From Simiduia curdlanivorans (GTDB taxonomy: Bacteria > Pseudomonadota > Gammaproteobacteria > Pseudomonadales > Cellvibrionaceae), in assembly GCF_030409605.1 (NCBI RefSeq), contig NZ_JAUFQG010000006.1, positions 558,001 to 622,000 of the forward strand: a stretch of DNA of 64,000 nucleotides, written 5' to 3'. A program made the position numbers and the translations under genes. Each line of letters starts with the position of its first letter. The stretch's first letter is position 1. This document shows, one piece after another, positions 1-8,193 of this stretch. The notes beneath the pieces are model-generated. The model was not told where the DNA came from and searched no databases. It worked only from the letters and a program-made list of their open reading frames with translations.

Positions 1-2
1 AA

Positions 3-650
3 ATAGCGCTAACCAATAAAGCCACGCCGCCGGATATTGCGGTATTGGATGCGCGCATGAACGGTAATGATGAAGCGGGGTTTGGTGTTTCTGCAGCGCT
101 GCAAAAAAAATGGCCGAGGTTACCCATTATCTATTTGTCTGAGCACAGCGGCACGGAGATCGAAGCAACGGCGTTTGAGCAGGCGAGCACGCAAGATTTT
201 ATCGCCAAGCATCAGCGCAACGTCGAGCAAGTGCTGTGTTGGCGCATCAAGGCCATATTGCGTCAGCAACAGGTGACCGAAAGCCCGAGTGAGAACACCT
301 TGGTATCCGGTGATTTAACCATCGATCTGGTTATGTGGAATGTGTATTGGCGCAGCGTAAAGCTCATGAACCCGAACAACCCAAAACGAGCCCTAGCGCC
401 GACGCCGCGAAAAATATTAAAACATTTGGTGCAACGCTCTCCACGTGCAGTGACCACCTTTAGCATGGCTGAGGCGTTGGATGCCGATCTGGAAAAGTTC
501 TCTTACGCAAATTATCGCCAGCATATTAAAACCTTGCGCCAAGCCTTCGACATCGCCGAGGGCGGAACCGGAAGCTTCTTATCCCGCTGCAAAGCCCAGC
601 AAGGTATTGTTACCGCGGGCGATCAAGGCGCTTACTACTGGCAGCCTTAA
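3..650 (+). CDS. Response regulator with C-terminal winged-helix domain, 5' end outside the window
   Basis: The reading frame is open from the window edge, so the true start lies upstream and the N-terminus is missing. The visible part starts near the end of a receiver domain: VLDARM has the presumed phospho-acceptor Asp (codon 48-50), followed by a Ser in IIYLSEH and a Lys in FIAKH. Those are the usual Asp, Ser/Thr and Lys of the fold, though Lys is followed by His instead of the common Pro. After a linker comes a winged-helix-like DNA-binding domain (from about SGDLTIDL to the C-terminus, with APTPRKILKHL and YRQHIKTLRQAF), resembling OmpR/PhoB effectors. A histidine kinase gene follows 84 bases downstream, so this is the regulator of a two-component pair. 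The signal and target genes are not visible. Confidence 0.75.
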   Translation: MALTNKATPPDIAVLDARMNGNDEAGFGVSAALQKKWPRLPIIYLSEHSGTEIEATAFEQASTQDFIAKHQRNVEQVLCWRIKAILRQQQVTESPSENTLVSGDLTIDLVMWNVYWRSVKLMNPNNPKRALAPTPRKILKHLVQRSPRAVTTFSMAEALDADLEKFSYANYRQHIKTLRQAFDIAEGGTGSFLSRCKAQQGIVTAGDQGAYYWQP

Positions 651-734
651 AACAGCTAACTCACGCCAACCAAGTGCTAACGGGCGGCGTAGATTTCTTT
701 CATCGTTGGAAAAATAAATAGACTAAGTGGCCCT

Positions 735-2423
735 ATGAACAACAAGCTCGAAAGCCCCATGAAAATTCAACGCATCGCCTACCCCTGGCTGGGCAGTCTT
801 CTCTTGCTAACAATGGCCTGTTATTTATTTATCGGCAATAGTCAGCTAACCTCGCATCTAGTTCAAACTCTGCCACAATTTTTTACGCCGCAATTGGAGT
901 TGATTATTGTCGGCGTGGCTATGTTAACGTGGCTGCTAGACTTGCGGCTGTTTTACAACCGGCGCGAGAATTACATCAAGAACTCGCAAGCACTCAAGGC
1001 CCAGCTTAACGACTTAATCGAGAACAAACGCCAACTGCAACGCAAAGCCCACACCTACTCCAACCAAACTGAAAAATTAAAAGCGTTTATTGGCGACCGG
1101 CTACTCGAATACATTGAGTACGATGAAAAATTTCTACACTTCAAAGGCATTGCCGCCGAAGTTAGGCACAACGGCATCATTTGCTACGATAAGATTTTAA
1201 ACGCCTTGCAATCTGCCGCTGACACGGAAGCCGACAACCCCATCTACCCCGAGGCACTTACCAGCCTCAGCTACCTATGGGACTTGTTGGACCTATCAAC
1301 AGCCGACAATATCGCCCTGCACATCAACAACCATATTTGCGAGTGTGAGGAATACTATTATCAAATTCAACTGCAAAAGCAGCACCCCAACAGCCAAGCG
1401 GAACCCATCCCCTATACGCCCACTTTTCTCGCCCACAACGCGCTGTTAAGAGCCATTTTACCGCTGATGAAAATGCGCGAAGAGGCGGTGATTAACGAGA
1501 ATACCGAGTTCCTCTTCCACACCCAAGCGGACAGCCAATTCCAATTATATCTAAGTAAAGATTGCGAGTTGCTTGGCAATGAAAACCACATTGTATTAGT
1601 CATCGAGAATTTAGTGAAAAACGCGCTCTACTATACCAATGAGGCAAGTATCGAGCTAAACACTGACGCGCAAATAAGCAGAGCCTATAACAAAGTCTCC
1701 CTGTCACTTACACGCGACGCGCAAAGTTTACAGATTGGTGTCTACAACCATGGCCCCCATGTACCGGCAGAGAGTGCCGAGCAAATTTACCAATTAGGCT
1801 ACACCACGCGCCGCGCCAAAGATGTACACGGCAAAGGTTTAGGGCTCTATTTCGTCAAGCAAATTGTTACCGGCTACGAGGGAAAGATCAGTCATAAAAA
1901 TATCAGCAACCAAGGAGAGAGCTATTCGCTGCGCTTAGAGCTTGAGGGCATTGGCTTCGAAGGCAATGAAATCCAAACCAAGGTCATTGAGACACGGGTC
2001 GATAGCGATAGTATTTTCTGCCAGAATAAAACCCTCGCAGCCAATGACGGCGAAATTCCCCCTCCCTTAGCCTGTATCGACTGGGCCTTTAAGCGGCGGT
2101 TGGTGAGCATTGAAATCACAGCCCACAGTAACGGCAAGACCTTCGCCTTTAACCAGCTGGACGCTTCAGATCTGCAAAAATTTATCGAACCTGGCCTGCG
2201 CTATGCACCGCGCTGGGCGCTGGAAGTAGAAAACAAAGCGGAATCCAGCCACATTCGCTTCCTGCCTCTGGATATTACCGGTGTAGAGTTTCAAATTACC
2301 TTGCCACTGGCCGAATATCAGTTCGAACAAGATGAAGCCCATAGCAACGGGCTAAGTGAAGATTACATCAGCTCGATTGAAGATCGCTTCAAGCCAATTG
2401 ATCACAATGAGGCCGCGCAATAA
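735..2423 (+). CDS. Membrane sensor histidine kinase with atypical dimerisation region and long C-terminal extension
   Basis: 562 residues. Two membrane segments (about 17-35 and 54-72) enclose a very short periplasmic loop, followed by a predicted coiled coil (about 78-118). The ATPase domain is clear: N-box ENLVKNALYYTN (291-302), a G1-like NHGPHV where the usual Asp is Asn (338), and G2 GKGLGLYFVKQI (366-377). No classical HisKA H-box is visible; EVRHNG (His145) is the best candidate for the phosphorylated His. About 160 residues beyond the ATPase domain (from about 405) match no domain I recognise. Start: ATG 735 is used; a second ATG at 759 is also possible. It pairs with the response regulator just upstream. 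The short loop suggests it senses a membrane or cytoplasmic cue, which is inference. Confidence 0.75.
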   Translation: MNNKLESPMKIQRIAYPWLGSLLLLTMACYLFIGNSQLTSHLVQTLPQFFTPQLELIIVGVAMLTWLLDLRLFYNRRENYIKNSQALKAQLNDLIENKRQLQRKAHTYSNQTEKLKAFIGDRLLEYIEYDEKFLHFKGIAAEVRHNGIICYDKILNALQSAADTEADNPIYPEALTSLSYLWDLLDLSTADNIALHINNHICECEEYYYQIQLQKQHPNSQAEPIPYTPTFLAHNALLRAILPLMKMREEAVINENTEFLFHTQADSQFQLYLSKDCELLGNENHIVLVIENLVKNALYYTNEASIELNTDAQISRAYNKVSLSLTRDAQSLQIGVYNHGPHVPAESAEQIYQLGYTTRRAKDVHGKGLGLYFVKQIVTGYEGKISHKNISNQGESYSLRLELEGIGFEGNEIQTKVIETRVDSDSIFCQNKTLAANDGEIPPPLACIDWAFKRRLVSIEITAHSNGKTFAFNQLDASDLQKFIEPGLRYAPRWALEVENKAESSHIRFLPLDITGVEFQITLPLAEYQFEQDEAHSNGLSEDYISSIEDRFKPIDHNEAAQ

Positions 2424-2454
2424 CCCAGCGCACCTAAACCGACAGTCATAACCC

Positions 2455-2488
2455 AGCCATAGAATCTATCAGACAGATTTCTATGGCT
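2455..2488 (+). terminator. Hairpin after the histidine kinase gene
   Basis: Imperfect inverted repeat AGCCATAGAATCT / AGATTTCTATGGCT with one bulged base and a 7-nt loop, 32 bases after the kinase stop codon. There is no T-tract, so intrinsic termination is not certain. Confidence 0.45.
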
Positions 2489-2600
2489 GCGCTGCCCGAA
2501 TCTGCACTGAAAAAAGACTATCCAAGCCTATGCACTTCTAGGTACAGTTTACTCAGTGTAAAAATCTAATAAAAATTAACGCTGTATAAGTGGCTATGAG

Positions 2601-4043
2601 ATGAAAACCCAATTTGACGAGAGCTGGCGCAACTGGATCAAAACCAACGTCGACGCTGGGCGCTGCAAAGATGGTATTTTTAAAATATTGCTCGACGAAG
2701 GTTACTGTGCTGAGGCCATCAGCCAAGAAATGCAATACCGGCCAGCAGTCGCTTTTAACAAATTGGTAAACCCCTTTAGATCGGCACAGGCGCAAACGGC
2801 CGAAGCGGCTCAGCAAAATTACGGCCAAGCCATCGCAGCCAACCATCTTTTTATACCCAATGCACAGCAGGTCGATTCAGACTTTCTCGAGCTCTATCAG
2901 CTTGAGAACTTTTTAACGGAGGCCGAGTGCGCACACCTGGTCGCACTCATTAAATCCCAATGCCGCCCCTCTACCCTTTCCAGTTTCGAGCAGGACTCGG
3001 CGTTTCGCACCAGTCAAACTTGCGACCTTGGTCAGTTGAATGACGCGCTGGTAAAAGCTATCGACCTGCGTATTTGCAAGCTGCTCGGCATTGCTCAGTC
3101 CTTTAGCGAACCACTACAAGGCCAGCACTATGATCCGGGGCAAGAGTTTAAGCCGCACACAGATTATTTTGAAAGCCATGAAATGGCGCAACATGCAGCC
3201 GTGATGGGGCAGCGCACCTTTACCGTGATGATTTATCTAAACACCGCGACACAGGGCGGCGAAACCCACTTTCCGAAAATTCAAACTGTGTGTAAGCCCA
3301 CACAAGGGTTGGCCTTAATTTGGAACAGCTTAAACGCCGATGGTTCACCCAACCCCAATAGCCTACACCACGCTTTACCCCTTGCCAGCGGCTACAAAGC
3401 CGTTATCACCAAGTGGTTTCGCACTCGCAGCCACACAGGCGCAAACGCGGGAATGTTTACCAAGGAAGCTAATGAATTTATTCCAAATTACACCCAACAG
3501 GGTTTCTATAAAACCCAAATACCGGAAAAACTATTTACTGACATCAGTAGCTTTTACCAAACCGAAAGAGCTAGGGCGCAAGCGGAACATGTGGACGGTG
3601 GCTTTATTATTAACGCCAAGCAAGCAAAAAGCCCCAGCAGCCTGATACCACTCAGCACCACCTTGCGAGCACAGATTCACGACGCCATGAAACCCTTGCT
3701 AGAGGCCTGGTGTGGCCAAAGCCTGGAGCCAACTTACGTATACGGTATCCGCGAATACCATCGCGACGCATTACTAAAAACCCATCGCGATAGATTAGAG
3801 ACCCACATCATCAGCGTTATTATTAATGTCGCGCAGCAAGTGGACGAAGATTGGCCGCTCTATATTGAAGACAATTATTATCGCAGCCATCACGTTCTAC
3901 TAAAACCCGGCGAGGTCATTTTCTACGAAGGCGCCCGACTCACCCACGGCCGTCCAACCGCGCTAAAAGGCGAGAGCTTTGCCAATATTTTTTGCCATTT
4001 TAAACCGGTGGGTTATATACCGAAAAAAATGGCGGTCACTTAA
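2601..4043 (+). CDS. Tandem-domain 2-oxoglutarate/Fe(II) oxygenase, prolyl 4-hydroxylase type
   Basis: 480 residues. A short helical N-terminal part (about 8-48) resembles the helical module found ahead of some bacterial prolyl hydroxylases. The first oxygenase domain (about 95-275) has the iron triad His186-x-Asp188 (KPHTDYF) and His256 (SLHHALP), plus the 2-oxoglutarate Lys266 (GYKAVITKWF), typical of P4H alpha-like enzymes. A second, more diverged double-stranded beta-helix follows (about 375-470), with His395-x-Asp397 (KTHRDRL), a distal His449 and Arg451 (LTHGRP). Both domains therefore appear to keep the metal triad. Such enzymes hydroxylate proline or other side chains in proteins or peptides; the substrate here is unknown. 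It has its own upstream region and a convergent neighbour, so it is probably transcribed alone. Confidence 0.8.
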   Translation: MKTQFDESWRNWIKTNVDAGRCKDGIFKILLDEGYCAEAISQEMQYRPAVAFNKLVNPFRSAQAQTAEAAQQNYGQAIAANHLFIPNAQQVDSDFLELYQLENFLTEAECAHLVALIKSQCRPSTLSSFEQDSAFRTSQTCDLGQLNDALVKAIDLRICKLLGIAQSFSEPLQGQHYDPGQEFKPHTDYFESHEMAQHAAVMGQRTFTVMIYLNTATQGGETHFPKIQTVCKPTQGLALIWNSLNADGSPNPNSLHHALPLASGYKAVITKWFRTRSHTGANAGMFTKEANEFIPNYTQQGFYKTQIPEKLFTDISSFYQTERARAQAEHVDGGFIINAKQAKSPSSLIPLSTTLRAQIHDAMKPLLEAWCGQSLEPTYVYGIREYHRDALLKTHRDRLETHIISVIINVAQQVDEDWPLYIEDNYYRSHHVLLKPGEVIFYEGARLTHGRPTALKGESFANIFCHFKPVGYIPKKMAVT

Positions 4044-4058
4044 TATTGGAGCACTAGG

Positions 4059-4080
4059 CTTGCGCGACTAGCTGCGCAAG
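4059..4080. terminator. Hairpin between convergent genes
   Basis: Perfect 7-bp arms CTTGCGC / GCGCAAG with an 8-nt loop, 15 bases after the oxygenase stop codon and before the end of the convergent M56-M23 gene. No clear T-tract. Confidence 0.4.
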
Positions 4081-4185
4081 GCATTGGATGGGCTAGATCG
4101 AGCCTAACCGTGGCTGCGCACGATGCTATTCACATCAAATGCCTAGCCACTTAAATGGCCAATCAAAATTAAACCCCAGACCAGA

Positions 4186-5646
4186 TTAAATCGCGGAGAG
4201 GCCGGAGCGGCGGACGAGATTTTTTGGTGTCGGTAAGCCAATAAACTGAGCTGGGTCTAGGCGGTTGTCGCCATCCAATATTTCGAAATGTAGATGCGGG
4301 CCCGTCACTTTACCGGTTTCGCCCACGGTGCCAATGAGCTGCCCTGCGGCGACAGTGTCACCTTTTGCTACCACGCGACTATCCAAGTGGGAATAAAGGC
4401 TGCGCAAACCATTGGCGTGCTCGATGATGATAATTTTGCCGTAGTTGACCTTATTGTCGTAAACATCGGTAGATACCAACACTCGCCCACCAGCGCTCGC
4501 AACGACCTTGGCACCGGTGCCGATGGCGAGATCGATACCGTTATGAAAGCGATCGGTTTTCTGGCCAAAACTCGAACTCACGCGCGCTGCCGGCACAGGG
4601 TTTTGAAATACAGTGGGGCTAACTTCCGCGGCAATTACCGCACTCGATTGGGCTAGAACCGCCACGCCGGTCAAGGTTACAAAACCACACAGCATGATTA
4701 AGCGCTGAGCCATGCTTAGGGAATAGGAATTCACGGGCTGTAATATAGTGGTAATGCGCATGCGAACACTCCGTTTTTGGTGATGGGTAAAGGTGACAAA
4801 CTGTGTTTGTTGGCACTGGGAAATAAGCGATAGCACCGACACCATGGCCTTGGCATATTGGTGATTTTGCCTGGGCCTTTTTTGCAACACTTGGCGATCG
4901 CAACTTAGCTCGATGGACCAGTGCAGCCGATCGACAAGGCTGCGATAAAAAGGGTTGAACCAGGCCAAACAATTACTGAGCTGCACCAGCAATACCATGG
5001 CATAGTCATAGCGACGAATATGGGTGCATTCGTGCCGAACGATCAGTTTCAAGGCTTGCAATGGCAAGGTACGCACGACGTCTGACGTTAACACCAAGCG
5101 CGGACGCCACAGACCTAAGACGTAGGGCGAAACAGATTGCTCTGAAATAAGCAATTCAAGCTGCATTTTTTTCTGAACGCGCTCGAAGTAACGTCGGTGT
5201 TGGTTTGGCAAACCGAGGTAATTTTCGAGCGCTATGGCCTTTTTGGTTTGATAGTGCAAACCTATAATTTGGAGCAGCAATACGGCCAGCTTGACCATTG
5301 CGCCAACGACAAAGCCAAGAAGCAACAACCAAACCAAGAGCGTCACCGAGGACATTGAACTCGATAGTCCGGTCTCGCCAGCAACGCCAACAAGGCCGCC
5401 AGGGCCAGCCTCTAAAAGAGGCGGCAACACAATAATCGCCTCGCTAGGCGGAAAGGCGGGAAGAAAAAATAACACCAGGGGTAGCCAACAAATGCCCACT
5501 GCAGGCAACCAAAGGCTGCGCCACTGCGGCGAATTAGGCCAACACTTTTCCGCCAGCTGCGCCAGCCCAAAGACCAATCCACTAAAGCCGATAAAAACCA
5601 CACAACACCAAAAGAAGGGAATAAAGAGACTAGATAATTCATTCAT
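4186..5646 (-). CDS. M56 (BlaR1/MecR1-like) membrane protease fused to an M23 peptidase domain
   Basis: 486 residues from the ATG at 5646; this start overlaps the end of the BlaI-like gene by 8 bases, a coupled arrangement, so the longer upstream frame was rejected. Membrane segments lie at about 7-29, 45-64, 100-130 and 316-338. The cytosolic zinc protease has HECTH (205-209) and a downstream acidic ligand near Glu246/Asp250, as in BlaR1/MecR1. In place of a penicillin-binding sensor domain, the C-terminal extracytoplasmic part is an M23/LytM domain with HNGIDLA (His368, Asp372), YSH (His420) and GPHLHFE (His451, His453). All catalytic positions look intact, so it may cut or bind peptidoglycan. 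By analogy with BlaR1 it would relieve repression by its BlaI-like partner. The signal and target genes are unknown. Confidence 0.85.
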   Translation of the reverse strand: MNELSSLFIPFFWCCVVFIGFSGLVFGLAQLAEKCWPNSPQWRSLWLPAVGICWLPLVLFFLPAFPPSEAIIVLPPLLEAGPGGLVGVAGETGLSSSMSSVTLLVWLLLLGFVVGAMVKLAVLLLQIIGLHYQTKKAIALENYLGLPNQHRRYFERVQKKMQLELLISEQSVSPYVLGLWRPRLVLTSDVVRTLPLQALKLIVRHECTHIRRYDYAMVLLVQLSNCLAWFNPFYRSLVDRLHWSIELSCDRQVLQKRPRQNHQYAKAMVSVLSLISQCQQTQFVTFTHHQKRSVRMRITTILQPVNSYSLSMAQRLIMLCGFVTLTGVAVLAQSSAVIAAEVSPTVFQNPVPAARVSSSFGQKTDRFHNGIDLAIGTGAKVVASAGGRVLVSTDVYDNKVNYGKIIIIEHANGLRSLYSHLDSRVVAKGDTVAAGQLIGTVGETGKVTGPHLHFEILDGDNRLDPAQFIGLPTPKNLVRRSGLSAI

Positions 5647-6040
5647 GGTCGCTGGCCTCCCCGCCTTCACTCTTCTCAGCGCTCGACAGTAGGCGCTCGA
5701 GATCTTCAATTTCTGACGCGCTCAATAATTCGCTCTGGGCGAACATCGAAACTGGAAGCGGCCCCTTTACCTCTAGCACTCGCTGGGAAAAATCCATCAC
5801 AAAATTGGCCAGGGTCTGCACCTTACCCAGCTCGGCCCGAAAAACTTTGGTGCCGTGAACCTCTGTGGCACTGACGAAGCCCTTTTCCAACATTCGGTCG
5901 AGGGTTTTGCGGGTGGAAGAGAATGACCAAGCCAGCTCCGCCGCCACTTGCTCATGCACTTCTTTCGCGCTCAAGGGGGTTTTACGCCAGAGCGCCTTGA
6001 GCAAAATCAACTCTGTGGGAGAAGGTCGTTGCGTATCCAT
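5639..6040 (-). CDS. BlaI/MecI/CopY-family transcriptional repressor
   Basis: 133 residues, the usual length. The N-terminal winged helix shows the family pattern PSPTELILLKALWRKTPLSAKEV followed by SSTRKTLDRMLEKGFV; in BlaI/MecI this domain binds operator DNA and the C-terminal helices dimerise and carry the proteolytic cut site. It is first in a two-gene minus-strand operon with the M56-M23 protease, with which it overlaps by 8 bases. A perfect 7+7 bp palindrome 67 bases upstream of its start is a likely autoregulatory operator. Whether it controls genes other than its own operon cannot be seen. Confidence 0.85.
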   Translation of the reverse strand: MDTQRPSPTELILLKALWRKTPLSAKEVHEQVAAELAWSFSSTRKTLDRMLEKGFVSATEVHGTKVFRAELGKVQTLANFVMDFSQRVLEVKGPLPVSMFAQSELLSASEIEDLERLLSSAEKSEGGEASDHE

Positions 6041-6496
6041 AGAGACATCCGAGATTAGTTAGTTCCGCCGGGGCAGAATCTAGGCCAAGCGATAAAATAA
6101 ACATCATGTCGCAATAATGCGACACCAGTCGCAAAAATGTCAAGCAGCAGTTTCACGCACGGAAATTAGGACTGTAGTTAATCAAAGGCACTATCCAGAA
6201 GAACCTATCGCCGGCATCAACCCCTTGATTCATCATTATGGAAAATACCCAGAAAATCTCGGGCGCGGTCTGGGGCAACCGACTCTAGTCGCTCCTGCTC
6301 GCAGCCGAAGTGACCCGCTTTTACTTGACCTTTTTCAGCACAATCTAGTCATCTTTTTTGCACATTTTATCGTCAATCTTCACGGTGGTTACCTAGGTAA
6401 TTGCTAATGCTTGTTTGCACCTTGATGCCTAGGCCCCGCGTTATTGCTTGAATGCGATCTTCAATGTGACATAAGACATAAATAGGACACACGCCA
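6041..6496. other. 456-base divergent intergenic region
   Basis: Between the BlaI-like gene (minus) and the YHYH lipoprotein gene (plus). It holds the palindrome at 6107-6124, a perfect 12-bp palindrome TTACCTAGGTAA at 6389-6400, and a plausible promoter for the plus-strand gene with TTGAAT near 6448 and ATAAGA 17 bases later. I see no convincing gene in it. Confidence 0.5.
6107..6124. promoter_or_regulatory. Candidate operator of the BlaI-like repressor
   Basis: Perfect inverted repeat TGTCGCA-ATAA-TGCGACA in the intergenic region upstream of the repressor gene. A further half-site-like GTCGCAAAAATGTC begins at 6129. The location and symmetry fit autoregulation, but the sequence differs from the TACA/TGTA core of classical BlaI and CopY operators. 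Confidence 0.55.
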
Positions 6497-7498
6497 ATGC
6501 TAAAGCAAACCCAACCCGCGCAATTTCTCACCCTCGGCGGCGGGCTTTTATTGCTAGCGCTGATGAACGCTTGCGGTGGCAGCAGTAACAGCGCCGACAC
6601 CGCCACTACGCCTACTGATTCAAGCAGCGCCGATGCCGGCACTGGCACTGGCACTGGCACTGGCACTGAACTCAGTACAGCCGATACCCTGTGCGACTAC
6701 GATGATACGACCCTTAACACCCAGCCATCGCTCAGCTATACCAGCTACGCCACCTGGACGTGCAGCGCCACAAGCCGCACCTTAACGGCCAATGGCATCC
6801 CCGATCACGCCGTCGGGACTTTCCCAAACCCAAACAACCCGAACACTATTTCCGAGCAAGATGTGTCGGCCAGCTACACGCTAACACCCGTTGAAACCGC
6901 AGCCAGCACCGAGCTCGGTGGCCCCCGTGGCGCAACCGGTTACGTACTCAATGGGGTAAAAATTGATGCCGGCACCGGCGGCTCTTGCAATGATTCAGGC
7001 AGCTACTGCAGCCTCGGCGATAATTCCGGCAGCTGGAGCATCGAAGCATTAGGGCAGTCAAATTTCGACTTTGGCACTGACGACAACAACGCCCATGTAC
7101 AGCCCGATGGTGCCTACCACTACCACGGCATGCCCGAGGGCTTTATCACAAAGCGTGGCGGCAATAGCAACACCATGACCTTGATCGGCTGGGCGGCAGA
7201 CGGCTTCCCTATTTATGCCCGCTATGGTTACAGCGATGCAAGCGACGCCAGCTCAACGCTCAAAGCCATGGCGGGAAGTTATCAACTGGTGAGCAGCGTC
7301 AGCGCCAATCGTCCATCAACCACAAACTATCCGCTCGGTACCTTTAAACAAGACTGGGAATTCGTAGAGGGCTCGGGTGATTTGGATGCGTGCAATGGCC
7401 GCGTCGGCGTCACACCGGAATTCCCCGCGGGTATCTATCACTACTACGCCACCGACAGCTACCCCTACTTTCAGCGCTGTGTAAAAGGCGACCTATAA
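6497..7498 (+). CDS. YHYH-domain lipoprotein
   Basis: 333 residues. The N-terminus is a lipoprotein signal peptide: a hydrophobic stretch then ALMNACGG with lipidation at Cys26. A low-complexity Ser/Thr/Gly linker (about 28-58), including five Gly-Thr pairs, leads to the body. The YHYH domain signature DGAYHYHGMPEG is at about 204-215, followed by TLIGWAADGFPIYARYGY and a C-terminal GIYHYYATDSYPYFQRC. The domain is common in secreted proteins of marine bacteria; its biochemical role is not established, and the His-rich motif suggests metal binding. RBS AGGA lies before the ATG. A small EF-hand secreted protein follows 38 bases downstream and is probably co-transcribed. Confidence 0.8.
   Translation: MLKQTQPAQFLTLGGGLLLLALMNACGGSSNSADTATTPTDSSSADAGTGTGTGTGTELSTADTLCDYDDTTLNTQPSLSYTSYATWTCSATSRTLTANGIPDHAVGTFPNPNNPNTISEQDVSASYTLTPVETAASTELGGPRGATGYVLNGVKIDAGTGGSCNDSGSYCSLGDNSGSWSIEALGQSNFDFGTDDNNAHVQPDGAYHYHGMPEGFITKRGGNSNTMTLIGWAADGFPIYARYGYSDASDASSTLKAMAGSYQLVSSVSANRPSTTNYPLGTFKQDWEFVEGSGDLDACNGRVGVTPEFPAGIYHYYATDSYPYFQRCVKGDL
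6638..6667 (+). repeat. Hexanucleotide repeat (GGCACT)5 inside the YHYH lipoprotein gene
   Basis: Five exact GGCACT units encode alternating Gly-Thr in the linker after the lipidated Cys. Because the unit is 6 bases, copy-number changes would alter linker length without shifting the frame. Confidence 0.95.
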
Positions 7499-7536
7499 AC
7501 CCGGCGCAAGCCTTAAACCCCTATGGAGTTCACGCG

Positions 7537-8115
7537 ATGGCAAACCCGTTCAAGAGGGTAAATAAACTGACCCGAGGTTTATGTTTATGCCTGTTGTTTT
7601 CACCCTTAGTCCAAGCCCATTTAATGGTTGCTCAGCACGGCACTCTCAACATTGTCGATGACGGCGCCTTCATGGTGTTATCTCTAGCCATATCTAGTTT
7701 TCAGGGGATCGACGACGACAATAGCGGCGACATAAATTTGCTCGAATTTAATCGGCATAGAGCCGAGATTGTGCAGGCGGTAAAGCGAGAAATCACCCTG
7801 CAGGATGCAGAGGGCCAATGCGCGCTAGAGGGCGTTATGCTGTCGCCGGTGACAGACCACCAAGCGCTTCAAGATACGACGACTCAAGTCGCTAATACCC
7901 AAGTTGCTAGTACCCAAGTAGCTATAACACAGGTAACCATCATGGGTAGATTTAGCCTTGCGGCGCCAACATCACCCCTAACCCTGCGCATCGGCTTGTA
8001 CGGCAAACACCCGCTAGAGAAATTAATGGAAGTATCGGCGCGGCGTAAAGCAGCCATGGAGGTCAATCAATTTTCGCCCGAAAGCCCGCAAGGTAAGTTT
8101 TTTACATCGAATTGA
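7537..8115 (+). CDS. Secreted EF-hand protein of unknown function
   Basis: 192 residues from the ATG at 7537, which has GGAG at 7524; the frame is open further upstream but that part overlaps the YHYH gene and has no signal peptide. Residues 1-27 form a signal peptide ending near VQA-H. A canonical EF-hand calcium loop, DDDNSGDINLLE (59-70), has acceptable residues at positions 1, 3, 5, 6, 8 and 12; only one such loop is visible. A short Thr-Gln-Val repeat (about 115-134) is encoded by 15-base tandem repeats. It follows the YHYH lipoprotein at 38 bases and is probably in the same transcript. A calcium-binding partner of that lipoprotein is an inference. Confidence 0.7.
   Translation: MANPFKRVNKLTRGLCLCLLFSPLVQAHLMVAQHGTLNIVDDGAFMVLSLAISSFQGIDDDNSGDINLLEFNRHRAEIVQAVKREITLQDAEGQCALEGVMLSPVTDHQALQDTTTQVANTQVASTQVAITQVTIMGRFSLAAPTSPLTLRIGLYGKHPLEKLMEVSARRKAAMEVNQFSPESPQGKFFTSN
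7882..7938 (+). repeat. 15-base tandem repeat inside the EF-hand gene
   Basis: Three nearly identical 15-base units starting ACTCAAGTCGCTAAT and a fourth partial unit, encoding TQVAN, TQVAS, TQVAI and TQV. They look like a recent in-frame expansion. Confidence 0.85.
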
Positions 8116-8147
8116 GCAAGCGATTCTGTGAAAACCTAGAAAACACA

Positions 8148-8181
8148 CGAAACCTAACGGGCCTATAGCCCGTAGGTTTCG
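8148..8181. terminator. Bidirectional terminator-like hairpin
   Basis: CGAAACCTAACGGGC / GCCCGTAGGTTTCG form a 14-bp stem with one bulged A and a 5-nt loop, between the convergent EF-hand and TIGR03545 genes. Confidence 0.6.
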
Positions 8182-8193
8182 AGTTATCCTGCA

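Noticed and set aside
3..2423. Proteobacterial dedicated sortase two-component system
   Set aside because: The kinase-regulator pair superficially fits, but no sortase or sortase substrate genes are visible and the kinase core lacks the expected H-box, so the name was not used.
5291..5692. Long plus-strand open frame opposite the M56-M23 gene
   Set aside because: Shadow of a well-supported gene on the other strand; no family or RBS.
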